Origin: Allorhodoferax sp032337135
GTDB taxonomy: Bacteria > Pseudomonadota > Gammaproteobacteria > Burkholderiales > Burkholderiaceae_C
Assembly (NCBI RefSeq): GCF_032337135.1
Contig: NZ_JAVXZZ010000001.1
Span: forward strand, 1,550,001 to 1,614,000
Direction: 5' to 3'
DNA: 64,000 nucleotides
Under the pieces are notes generated by a model. The model was not told the DNA's origin, did no database searches, and saw only the letters and a program-made list of their open reading frames with translations. Below, piece after piece: positions 8,384 through 16,971 of the stretch. Each line of letters begins with the position of its first letter. The first letter of the stretch is position 1. The translations under genes and the position numbers were made by a program.

Positions 8384-9013
8384 ATGAAGTCGCTTCAACA
8401 AGCGCCAGCGTCGACGGTACGGTGGTGGGGCCTCAAGTCAGCTCCTGCATTTGACTTCGTCAGCGCCTTTATGAACGGGGAAGGTCTGAACGGCCCGACA
8501 ACGTGGCGCGAGGGTGCCTATGTACCCTACTCAGCTACGTTGTCCAGCACCATCAAAATCATGGTCGGGCTAAGCGCGCTCAGTGCTGACAATGGCTATG
8601 CCACCTTTGCCTCTAGCATGGTGATCTACTCCAAGACTATTCACGATTTGGCCATTGCCGAAAAAGTCAGTGCCGTCGTTCCGCGGGTGCGCGGTCCCTT
8701 TTCAGGATTCGTGCCGTGTCTGACGATACAGCTTTCCCACCTCAAATGGTGTCAGCAGCCATCTGACGTCAACCCCAGTTGGGCATTGTCACTGCAGGAT
8801 GACACAGTACGGCCAAATGCCCGCGTATTCACGGAAGACTTCAATGCGTTGATGTCACCACTGCTGAAAGACCTAAAGTCTGATGATGACCTTCGAACCT
8901 TGCTCAGGAACTGCTTGCCTCAAAGCAAGCCGGAATGGGTGAAATCCGATACGCCGTGGTTTGTGGACTTACCTGAAAGGCTGAGACTCTTGGAGCTCGC
9001 CGCACCAACTTAA
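8384..9013 (+). CDS. Hypothetical protein, orphan in the backbone
   Basis: I do not recognise this 209-residue soluble protein. It has no signal peptide or clear transmembrane helix. The N-terminal half contains WWGLKSAPAFDFVSAFMNGEGLNGP split by loops; the C-terminus ends LPERLRLLELAAPT. Codon use is visibly less GC-rich than in its neighbours, and it stands alone between the HD-GYP gene and lipA, which suggests acquired DNA. A coding call rests on the length of the open frame and the absence of a better frame on the other strand. No ribosome site of strength precedes the ATG. Confidence 0.55.
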   Translation: MKSLQQAPASTVRWWGLKSAPAFDFVSAFMNGEGLNGPTTWREGAYVPYSATLSSTIKIMVGLSALSADNGYATFASSMVIYSKTIHDLAIAEKVSAVVPRVRGPFSGFVPCLTIQLSHLKWCQQPSDVNPSWALSLQDDTVRPNARVFTEDFNALMSPLLKDLKSDDDLRTLLRNCLPQSKPEWVKSDTPWFVDLPERLRLLELAAPT

Positions 9014-9065
9014 AAGTTCAGTAGCCGCCCTGGGCACTCCCTGCGCGGCCGATGCTCCATGCATA

Positions 9066-10052
9066 TCAGTGTCCCGCGCCCTTGGCTTGCTGGTCAGCGT
9101 GGTAACTGCTGCGGACCATGGCGCCCACGGCGGCGTGCTTGAAGCCCATCTTGTAGGCCTCTTCCTCGAACATCTTGAACACGTCGGGGTGCACGTAGCG
9201 TTTCACGGTCAGGTGGGCGGTGCTGGGGGCCAGGTACTGGCCGATGGTGAGCATCTCGATGTCGTGCTCGCGCATGTCGCGCATCACCTGCAGCACTTCC
9301 TCGTCGGTTTCGCCCAAGCCCACCATGATGCCGCTCTTGGTCGGAATGCCGGGGTGCTGGGCTTTGAACTTCTTGAGGAGACCCAAGCTGAACAGGTAGT
9401 CCGAGCCGGGGCGCGCTTCCTTGTACAGGCGCGGCGCAGTTTCCAGGTTGTGGTTCATCACGTCGGGCGGGTTGGTGGTCAAAATGGCCAGCGCCTTGTC
9501 CAGGCGGCCGCGGAAGTCGGGCACCAGCACTTCGATTTGGGTGCTGGGCGACAGCACACGGATTTCACGGATGCAATCGGCAAAGTGCTGGGCACCGCCG
9601 TCTCGCAGGTCGTCACGGTCGACGCTGGTGATGACCACGTACTTGAGTTTCAGGTCGGCCACGGTCCGGGCCAACTTCAGCGGCTCATCGGCATCCAGCG
9701 GGTCGGGGCGGCCATGGCCCACGTCGCAGAACGGGCAGCGGCGCGTGCACTTGTCGCCCATGATCATGAAGGTGGCAGTGCCACTGCCGAAACATTCGCC
9801 GATGTTGGGGCAACTCGCCTCTTCACAGACGGTGACCAGCTTGTTCTTGCGCAGCACGTCCTTGATCTCGTAGAAGCGCGTGGTGGGGCTGCCGGCCTTG
9901 ACGCGGATCCAGTCCGGCTTCTTGAGCACTTCACCCTGCTGCACCTTGATCGGGATGCGCGCCAGCTTGGCACCGGCCTTTTGCTTCAGGGTGGCGTCGT
10001 ACTCGGCGGCGCTCTGGGCTTCGCGGATGGTGTTCTCGGGGGCAGTGCTCAT
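9066..10052 (-). CDS. lipA: Lipoyl synthase
   Basis: Radical-SAM enzyme that inserts two sulfurs into the octanoyl chain on lipoyl domains. Both cluster motifs are present: the auxiliary cluster CEEASCPNIGEC and the SAM-cluster CTRRCPFCDVG (CxxxCxxC). The C-terminal RSSYHAD serine that ligates the auxiliary iron is also visible. Length is 328 residues with the ATG at 10052, normal for the family. An in-frame ATG 10 codons upstream would overlap lipB and is less likely. It follows lipB by seven bases in one operon, so the octanoyl transfer and thiolation steps are produced together. Confidence 0.96.
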   Translation of the reverse strand: MSTAPENTIREAQSAAEYDATLKQKAGAKLARIPIKVQQGEVLKKPDWIRVKAGSPTTRFYEIKDVLRKNKLVTVCEEASCPNIGECFGSGTATFMIMGDKCTRRCPFCDVGHGRPDPLDADEPLKLARTVADLKLKYVVITSVDRDDLRDGGAQHFADCIREIRVLSPSTQIEVLVPDFRGRLDKALAILTTNPPDVMNHNLETAPRLYKEARPGSDYLFSLGLLKKFKAQHPGIPTKSGIMVGLGETDEEVLQVMRDMREHDIEMLTIGQYLAPSTAHLTVKRYVHPDVFKMFEEEAYKMGFKHAAVGAMVRSSYHADQQAKGAGH

Positions 10053-10059
10053 GGCGGTC

Positions 10060-10770
10060 TCAGGGTGCGAGGTAGGAGGCAAGCTTGTGGCTCAGGACGT
10101 CGGCAGCCTCGTTCCAGGGCACCGAAACGCCGATTGTAGAAAGATCGATGGTGCGCAGCCCGTTGTAGCCGCAGGGGTTGATACGCAAGTAGGGTTGCAG
10201 GTCCATGGCCACGTTCAGCGCCACGCCGTGGTAGGTGCAGTTGCGGCTGACCTTGATACCCAGGGCGGCGATCTTGCCCAGCCCGGTGAAGTCCGGCTCC
10301 AGCGCTTCGCTGCCGGGCACCTTCTTCTGCGGACGCTGCGGCAGGGGCGCGTGGCCGAACGGGTCATCCAGGCGCACGTAGATGCCGGGGGCACCGCCGA
10401 CACGGTGGCCCGTCACGCCAAAGTGCAGCAGCGTGCGGATGACCGCTTCCTCAATGCGGTAGACGTACTCCTTGACGAAGTAGCCCGCGCGCTTGAGGTC
10501 GATCAGCGGGTAGCCCACCACCTGCCCGGGGCCGTGGTAGGTCACTTGGCCGCCGCGGTTGGTCTGCACCACGGGAATGTCGCCGGGCAGGAAGATGTGC
10601 TCGGGCTTGCCCGCCAGTCCCTGGGTGAAGACCGGTGGATGCTCACAAATCCATAGCTCGTCAGGCAGATTTTGTGCGGGCTGCTGGCATCTTTGGTCGG
10701 TAAATGCCTGCATGGCGGCGTAGGTGGGCTCGTAGTCCACCCGGCCAAGCTGCTTGATGACGATGTCCAT
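10060..10770 (-). CDS. lipB: Octanoyl-[acyl carrier protein]:protein octanoyltransferase
   Basis: LipB moves octanoyl from ACP to lipoyl domains, the first step of lipoate synthesis. Signature RGGQVTYHGPGQVVGYPLIDL is present (here around residues 80-100), as are the catalytic lysine in GIKVSRNCTYHG and the catalytic cysteine in NPCGYNG. Length is 236 residues. It begins directly after the stop of the SEC-C gene and precedes lipA, so it is one cistron of the dat-ybeD-SEC-C-lipB-lipA run. Confidence 0.96.
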   Translation of the reverse strand: MDIVIKQLGRVDYEPTYAAMQAFTDQRCQQPAQNLPDELWICEHPPVFTQGLAGKPEHIFLPGDIPVVQTNRGGQVTYHGPGQVVGYPLIDLKRAGYFVKEYVYRIEEAVIRTLLHFGVTGHRVGGAPGIYVRLDDPFGHAPLPQRPQKKVPGSEALEPDFTGLGKIAALGIKVSRNCTYHGVALNVAMDLQPYLRINPCGYNGLRTIDLSTIGVSVPWNEAADVLSHKLASYLAP

Positions 10771-11576
<806 letters not shown>

Positions 11577-11580
<4 letters not shown>

Positions 11581-11867
11581 AAGACCACCTTGACCATGGG
11601 GTGGGTCGAGAGCGTGCGGTACAGCTCGTCGAGCTGCTCGCGGCTGGTGGCAGTGATGGTGATGGTCACGCCCAGGTACTTGCCGCCGGCGCTCTCCCGC
11701 AATTCGATGGTCGAGGCGTCGAACGTGGGGTCGAATTCCTTGGCGATGACGGTGACGGCATGGACGAAGCCATCCACCCGTTCCCCCATGACCTTGATGG
11801 GAAAGCGCGAGGGGTACTCGATGAGCGATTCCTGGCGCGATTGGCCGGGATTGGTGGGAGTGTTCAC
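11577..11867 (-). CDS. ybeD: YbeD/UPF0250 family protein (DUF493)
   Basis: A 96-residue ACT-like protein. YPSRFPIKVMGERVDGF near the start and KYLGVTITITATSREQLDELYRTLSTHPMVKVVL at the end (broken over two strands and a helix) are diagnostic. It is commonly found between a D-amino-acid transaminase or dacC gene and lipB in proteobacteria, as here. Its exact function is unknown; the ACT-like fold suggests ligand sensing or allosteric regulation. It overlaps the downstream SEC-C gene by four bases. Confidence 0.92.
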
Positions 11868-11894
11868 GGTGAATCCTTGTGGGTAGCGCGGCGC

Positions 11895-12785
11895 TCAGTC
11901 CTGGCCGCTGGCCGCACGGTAGGCGGCATAGAGGGTGTCGTAGATTGGGCCGGGGCGGCCGTTTCCAACCGGTTGGCCGTCCAGGGTGGTCACGGCCAGC
12001 ACTTCCTTGCCTGCGGACGACAGCAGCAACTCGTCGGCTGCCAGCACGTCGGCACGGGGAATAGGGCGCAGCGTGAAGGGTATGCCGGCTTGCGCGCAGG
12101 CCTCTTCGATGAAACCGTAGCGTACGCCTTCGAGCACCAAATGATTCTTCGGCGGGCCGAAGACGTGGCCGTCCTTCACCACCCAGAGGTTGCTGCTGGC
12201 GCCCTCGCTCAGATACCCGTCACGGAACATCGCGGTTTCCACCGCATCGGCATCCACGCCGATCTGGCGCGTGAGCACGGCACCGAGCAGGCTGGTGCTC
12301 TTGATGTGCGCCATCTCCCAGCGGAAGTCGTCGGCCGTCACACAGGCCACACCCTGGGCCCGCTGCGAGGCACTGGGCAAGGCCAGGGTGTTGACCATCG
12401 CAAACACGGTGGGGGTGAGGCCCGGCAGCATGGTATGGTCGCGCAGGGCCACGCCGCGCGTCACCTGGAAATACACCATCTGCGCATTTTTTGGATCGAA
12501 TTGGCCACTTGCCCGCATGGAATCAGCGTGAGTAGCTACCAAATGCATAGCGACAGCGAGCAGTTCGTCATCGCTCAGCGGCAGCGCAATGCGCACCAGT
12601 TCGAGACTGCGGCGCAGCCGGGCCAGGTGCTGGGGCCAGCGAAAGGGCCGCCCGGCATAGAACGGCACCACTTCGTAGATGCCGTCACCGAGCAGGAAGC
12701 CCCGGTCCATCACGCTCACCTGGGCGCGGTCGATGGTGGTGTATTCACCGTTCAGGTAGCAGGGCAGGGAGGGGAGCGAAGCCAT
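11895..12785 (-). CDS. Class IV PLP aminotransferase, D-amino-acid (D-alanine) transaminase type
   Basis: A 296-residue fold-type IV transaminase. YLNGEYTTIDRAQVSVMDRGFLLGDGIYEV (two segments) marks the N-terminal domain; the PLP lysine is in AHIKSTSLL; the phosphate-binding region includes YLSEGASSNLWVV and LLLSSAGKEVLAV. The overall pattern fits D-amino acid transaminase, which would make D-Glu or D-Ala for the cell wall, better than branched-chain transaminase or ADC lyase, but these are hard to separate by eye. It is the first gene of the operon leading to lipB-lipA. A dispersed 17-bp palindrome lies inside its coding sequence at 12535. Confidence 0.85.
   Translation of the reverse strand: MASLPSLPCYLNGEYTTIDRAQVSVMDRGFLLGDGIYEVVPFYAGRPFRWPQHLARLRRSLELVRIALPLSDDELLAVAMHLVATHADSMRASGQFDPKNAQMVYFQVTRGVALRDHTMLPGLTPTVFAMVNTLALPSASQRAQGVACVTADDFRWEMAHIKSTSLLGAVLTRQIGVDADAVETAMFRDGYLSEGASSNLWVVKDGHVFGPPKNHLVLEGVRYGFIEEACAQAGIPFTLRPIPRADVLAADELLLSSAGKEVLAVTTLDGQPVGNGRPGPIYDTLYAAYRAASGQD
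12535..12551. repeat. Copy of the dispersed 17-bp palindrome inside the transaminase gene
   Basis: GCTACCAAATGCATAGC (arms GCTA/TAGC) lies within the coding sequence of the D-amino-acid transaminase. It adds no stop and must encode a tolerated surface loop. Confidence 0.6.
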
Positions 12786-12842
12786 GCCCCGATTATCGCC
12801 GCGCCCCCCGGGCGACGGTGGGGCGTGGCGGTGGCAGGCGCC

Positions 12843-14378
12843 TCAGGGCGCGCCGAGTCTGGCTGCCAGCTCCGGTGATAGCGCGTTGGCCTTGGCAATC
12901 TCGCGGTACACGGCTGCCGAAGGGCGCTCGGTGCGCTTGAACCCGTTCTCGTAGTCCACCTTGGCCAGGCCAAAGCGGGCGGTAAAGCCCTCGGCCCACT
13001 CGAAGTTGTCGAACAGCGACCAGTGGATATAGCCGCGCAGGTCGACCTTCTCCTGCTGCATGGCCAGCCACATCTCGCGCACATGCGACACCAGCAGTTT
13101 CTGCCGCCCGACGTCGTTGTCGGCCTTGTCGGCGGTACCGTTTTCGAGCACGAAGATCGGTTTGCCGTAGCGCTTGTGGGCCTGGCTCAGGATCTGGTAG
13201 AAGCCATGTGGGTACATGGCCCAGCCGAGGTCGTTCACCGGCTCGGCAGGGGCATCGGGGTCATGCTGCAGTACCTGGGGCTTGGTCGGGTTCAGGATGT
13301 CCGACTTGATGTAGAAGCGCCCGTAGTAGTTGATGCCCACGTAGTCCTGACTGCCCTTGAGGCCTTCGATCTCCTTGTCGATGGACGTGTTGGTGAGCTT
13401 GAGGCGGCCGCTGGCCACGGCGTCATTGAAATCCCAATTGAAGGCCTGGTCCACGGCCTGCGCAGTCAGGCGGTCCAGCGGCGCCCAGTTGCGCAGTGGC
13501 TCGAAGGCGCGGGTGTGCTTGGTGAAGCCCACGTTCACGCTGGCTTTCTTGGCATCGGCCACCCGGTGCAGGGTCTGGTATCCGATCACGTGGGCGCGCA
13601 GCAAAGCCTCGATGACGGGGGCTGCCAGCACCACGTCACCCCGGCGCTCCAGCGGCGGGAATACGCCTTCCATGTAGCCGTTGTAGACGTACACCATGGG
13701 TTCGTTCAGGGTGCACCATTGTTCGATGTCGGGTACGAAATTCTCCGCCACGGCCGTGACGAACTGCTGCCAGTGTGCCAGGGCATCGGCGCGTTCCCAG
13801 CCGCGCTTGCCGCTGGCGTCCGCCTCGAAGAACCAGGCCGGGGAGGAGAAATGGAACAGGGTGGCAAAGGGCGTGATGCCGCGCTGCTTCATTTCAGCCA
13901 GCAGGCGCTTGTAGTAGGCAATGCCTTGCGGGTCAGGGGCCTTCATGCCGGGCTTGGGGAACAGGCGTGCCCATTCGATGGAAAAGCGAAAGGCATTGAG
14001 CCCCATGCCCTGGGCCATGGCCATGTCCTGTCCCATCAACTGGTCGAAGCCGGTCTTCTGTTGGCGCACCGTGGCGCTGGAGGCGCCCAGGTCGTGGATG
14101 TGCCCGGGTTTGGCCACACCCGGTGCGGCGCCGGTCTCGAAACGCTGGTTCTTGACGGCATCCAACTCGAACGCGGTCCAGTCAGTGGGCTGCTGGCTTT
14201 CCGCCTGCTGCGCGGCAATCGCAGCCCCCCAGTAGAAGCCCTTGGGGAAGGCCATGGGCGCCGTGGCCGAGGGCGCTGGGGTGGCGTACATCGCCTGCCG
14301 GTCGACGCCAATGTGGGTTGCGGCATAGGCCAGTCCCAGGCCGAGTGCGGCCAGCGCGATCCATCGTTTGCGAACCAT
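12843..14378 (-). CDS. Glycoside hydrolase family 1 (beta-glucosidase-like), membrane-anchored or secreted
   Basis: At 511 residues this is full length for GH1 plus an N-terminal extension. Residues 1-25 (VRKRWIALAALGLGLAYAATH) form a signal anchor or signal peptide, so the enzyme probably works outside the cytoplasm, unusual for bacterial GH1. The acid/base glutamate is in WCTLNEPMVY and the nucleophile in IFVLENGTAD, where the usual (I/V)TENG has Leu for Thr. The barrel is otherwise intact: FRFSIEWARLFP near the N-terminus and WSLFDNFEWAEGF near the C-terminus. Start support: GAAGGAGATTCAC. It lies 45 bp downstream of glpD on the same strand and may be read with it. The substrate cannot be fixed from sequence. 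Confidence 0.88.
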   Translation of the reverse strand: MVRKRWIALAALGLGLAYAATHIGVDRQAMYATPAPSATAPMAFPKGFYWGAAIAAQQAESQQPTDWTAFELDAVKNQRFETGAAPGVAKPGHIHDLGASSATVRQQKTGFDQLMGQDMAMAQGMGLNAFRFSIEWARLFPKPGMKAPDPQGIAYYKRLLAEMKQRGITPFATLFHFSSPAWFFEADASGKRGWERADALAHWQQFVTAVAENFVPDIEQWCTLNEPMVYVYNGYMEGVFPPLERRGDVVLAAPVIEALLRAHVIGYQTLHRVADAKKASVNVGFTKHTRAFEPLRNWAPLDRLTAQAVDQAFNWDFNDAVASGRLKLTNTSIDKEIEGLKGSQDYVGINYYGRFYIKSDILNPTKPQVLQHDPDAPAEPVNDLGWAMYPHGFYQILSQAHKRYGKPIFVLENGTADKADNDVGRQKLLVSHVREMWLAMQQEKVDLRGYIHWSLFDNFEWAEGFTARFGLAKVDYENGFKRTERPSAAVYREIAKANALSPELAARLGAP

Positions 14379-14423
14379 GTGAATCTCCTTCGTTGTTGTT
14401 GGGTGCGGCCGGGAAGCGGGGAC

Positions 14424-16028
14424 TCAGCCCGGCAAATCGAGATAGTGCTGCGCCAGCCCTTCGAATGCCGCCAGTGCCGGGTCGATGCCCGTCTCTTCCT
14501 GCAGTATCGCCCCAACGCGTGGGGCCAGCGTGGCGGCAAGCCGCGCATCCAGGAACAGCAGACGCGAACGCCGGGCCAGCATGTCTTCGACCGTGACAGC
14601 GTACTCGAAGCGGGCAGCGAAGCGCACCATGGCTTCCGTGAGCCCTGGGGCCAGTTCCACATCGGCGCCGGGCAGTTCCTCCACCATGGCTGCTTCACTG
14701 CCGTAGGAATGCAGGCCCGGTGCGTCGCTCAGGGGGTGCACCGTGGCAGTGTCCACATCGCCGCCCACCAGCGGCAGCTGCTTCGTGGCACCCTTGGGGC
14801 GGCTTTCGATCAGGGCGCGCTCGGCGCAGGCGTCGAGCACGTCCTCGGCCATGGCCCGGTAGGTAGTCCACTTGCCGCCGGTCACCGTCACGAGGTTGCT
14901 GCGACTGACCAGCACGGTATGTTCGCGGCTCAGGCCTTTGGTGTTGTCGCCGTCGTCGTCCTGCGGCTTGACCAGCGGGCGCAGGCCCACCCAGACGCTC
15001 TTCACATCCGCGCGGGTCGGGGCGCGACGCAGGTAGCGGGCCGATTCGTTCAGGATGAAGTCCACCTCCTCCCTGAAGGGCAGAGGCTCACGCGCGAGGT
15101 CCTGGCGCGGGGTGTCGGTGGTTCCCAGGATGACCTTGCCCAACCAGGGGACGGCGAACAGCACGCGCCCATCGGCGGTCTTGGGCACCATGAGGGCGGT
15201 ATCGCTGCCGAGGAATTCACGCTCCACCACCAGGTGCACGCCTTGGCTGGGTGCCACCAGCGGCTTGGTGGGCTTGCGCCCATCGTGGATATTGGCGGCG
15301 CCGTCCTTTTCACGCAGGGCGTCCACCCACACACCGGTGGCGTTGATCACACAGGCTGCGGAGATCTGGAAGGTTTCGCCTCCCACGGTGTCGCGACACT
15401 GTACGCCCGAGACCTTGCCGTTGGTGTAGCTCAGGTCAGTGGCTTCGCAGTAGTTCACGAGCAGCGCGCCGTGTTCCACTGCCGTACGGCCGATCGCCAA
15501 GGCCATGCGTGCATCATTGAACTGGCCGTCCCAGTACTTGACGCCGCCCTTGAGCCCGTCGGGGCGGGCGGTCGGCAAGAGGCTCAAGGTCTTGGTCGTG
15601 CTGAGGAATTCGGTGCGTCCGAGCCCGGCCTTGCCAGCCAGCACGTCATACATCGTGAGGCCAATGCCGTAGAACGGTGCCTCCCACCAGCTGTACGAGG
15701 GTGTCACAAAAGCCAGGGGTTGTGCCAGATGCGGCGCGTTGTGCAGCAGGGTGGTGCGTTCGTGCAAGGCTTCGCGCACCAGGGAGATGTTGCCCTGGGC
15801 CAGGTAGCGCACCCCACCGTGGACGAGTTTGGTGGCACGCGACGACGTGCCCTTGGCAAAGTCATGCGATTCGATCAGGACCACCTTGAACCCTCGGGTG
15901 GCGGCGTCCAGGGCCACGCCCAGGCCGGTGGCACCGCCACCGATGATGGCGATATCGAATTGTGTGCCCAGGCGCAGACGGGCAAGCACATGGGGGCGGT
16001 GGGTGGGGGCTGGGGTTCTTGTTGACAT
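14424..16028 (-). CDS. glpD: Aerobic glycerol-3-phosphate dehydrogenase
   Basis: FAD-dependent membrane-associated enzyme oxidising sn-glycerol-3-phosphate to dihydroxyacetone phosphate and passing electrons to quinone. FDIAIIGGGATGLGVALDAA is the FAD Rossmann motif; KGTSSRATKLVHGGVRYL is the classic GlpD signature. Length is 534 residues, normal. It is divergent from glpR-glpK across a region with GlpR-like half sites, so it is expected to be induced by glycerol-3-phosphate. It completes the pathway with glpK; no glpF transporter gene is seen nearby. Confidence 0.96.
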   Translation of the reverse strand: MSTRTPAPTHRPHVLARLRLGTQFDIAIIGGGATGLGVALDAATRGFKVVLIESHDFAKGTSSRATKLVHGGVRYLAQGNISLVREALHERTTLLHNAPHLAQPLAFVTPSYSWWEAPFYGIGLTMYDVLAGKAGLGRTEFLSTTKTLSLLPTARPDGLKGGVKYWDGQFNDARMALAIGRTAVEHGALLVNYCEATDLSYTNGKVSGVQCRDTVGGETFQISAACVINATGVWVDALREKDGAANIHDGRKPTKPLVAPSQGVHLVVEREFLGSDTALMVPKTADGRVLFAVPWLGKVILGTTDTPRQDLAREPLPFREEVDFILNESARYLRRAPTRADVKSVWVGLRPLVKPQDDDGDNTKGLSREHTVLVSRSNLVTVTGGKWTTYRAMAEDVLDACAERALIESRPKGATKQLPLVGGDVDTATVHPLSDAPGLHSYGSEAAMVEELPGADVELAPGLTEAMVRFAARFEYAVTVEDMLARRSRLLFLDARLAATLAPRVGAILQEETGIDPALAAFEGLAQHYLDLPG

Positions 16029-16060
16029 GGCGGTGACAGCGTCGCGCGAAGTGGGCGCGA

Positions 16061-16110
16061 TTTTAGTTCGAAACGATTCGTTTGTGTATTAATATGTTCG
16101 AATGTCTTCG
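16061..16110. promoter_or_regulatory. Putative GlpR operator region between glpD and glpR
   Basis: The gap contains several TTCG/CGAA half sites: TTTAGTTCGAAACGATTCG and AATATGTTCGAATGTCTTCG. TATGTTCGAA is close to the GlpR half-site known from E. coli. The sites cover the start of the glpD transcript and lie upstream of glpR. Assignment is by motif resemblance and gene context. Confidence 0.6.
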
Positions 16111-16161
16111 ACTTACACCGAGATGTCTGGTTATCCTACGCTTTTACCCAGCGGGAGTGCC

Positions 16162-16929
16162 ATGAACCTCAATCCACGCCATTTGGCACTGCTCGAAGCA
16201 GTGCGCAGCAGGGGCTCGGTCAGCGTCGAGCAGCTGGCCCAGATGTCCGGGGTGACCTTGCAGACGGTGCGCCGCGACGTCCAACGTTTGGCCGATGAAG
16301 GCTTGCTGGCGCGCTTCCATGGGGGCGTGCGGGTGCCCTCGTCGACGATCGAGAACCTGGGCTACCAGCAGCGCGAGGGCCTGCATGCCACTGCCAAGAA
16401 CCAGATCGCGCAGTCGATTGCCAAAGCGGTGCCCAACGACTGTTCGCTGATCCTGAACATCGGCACGACCACCGAGGCGGTAGCGCGGGCCCTGCTGCAG
16501 CACAAGGGATTGCGTGTCATCACCAACAACCTCAACGTTGCCGCCATCCTGAGTGCCAACCCCAACGCGGAAGTGATCGTGGTCGGAGGCGTGGTGCGTG
16601 GCCGTGACCGGGGCATCGTGGGCGAGGCAGCGGTGGACTTCATTCGCCAATTCAAGGTTGATATCGCCGTGATCGGCATTTCCGGTATCGAAAGCGATGG
16701 CACGCTGCGGGACTACGATTACCGCGAAGTCAAGGTGTCCCAGACCATCATTTCCCATGCACGGGAGGTCTGGCTAGCGGCCGACGCGAGCAAGTTCAAT
16801 CGACCGGCCATGGTGGAAGTGGCCCGCCTGGACAGCATCGACCGCCTGTTCACCGACCTGCAGCCGCCCGAGCCATTCCCGGCCTTGCTGGAAGAAGCCC
16901 AGGTGCGCTGGGACGTGTGCGCCAGCTAG
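16162..16929 (+). CDS. glpR: Glycerol-3-phosphate regulon repressor (DeoR family)
   Basis: A 255-residue DeoR-family repressor. The N-terminal winged HTH has SVSVEQLAQMSGVTLQTVRRD, followed by the sugar-phosphate isomerase-like sensor domain with LNIGTTTEAVARALL, VVGGVVRGRDRGIVGEAAVDF and LAADASKFNRPAMVEVA. The ATG at 16162 gives the usual GlpR length and follows GCGGGAGTGCC; an upstream ATG at 16102 would add 20 residues unlike the family and lies in the operator region. Adjacent glpK and divergent glpD make the GlpR call safe. Inducer expected: glycerol-3-phosphate. Confidence 0.93.
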   Translation: MNLNPRHLALLEAVRSRGSVSVEQLAQMSGVTLQTVRRDVQRLADEGLLARFHGGVRVPSSTIENLGYQQREGLHATAKNQIAQSIAKAVPNDCSLILNIGTTTEAVARALLQHKGLRVITNNLNVAAILSANPNAEVIVVGGVVRGRDRGIVGEAAVDFIRQFKVDIAVIGISGIESDGTLRDYDYREVKVSQTIISHAREVWLAADASKFNRPAMVEVARLDSIDRLFTDLQPPEPFPALLEEAQVRWDVCAS

Positions 16930-16971
16930 GGGCCGGAACCCTGCGGCAGTCAGAATCAAGAGGAGAAGAAC

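Noticed and set aside
13023..16025. A 1000-codon open frame on the plus strand
   Set aside because: It lies antisense to the GH1 and glpD genes, both of which have clear catalytic motifs. Its translation is His/Gly/Val-rich low-complexity sequence typical of the shadow frame of GC-rich genes.
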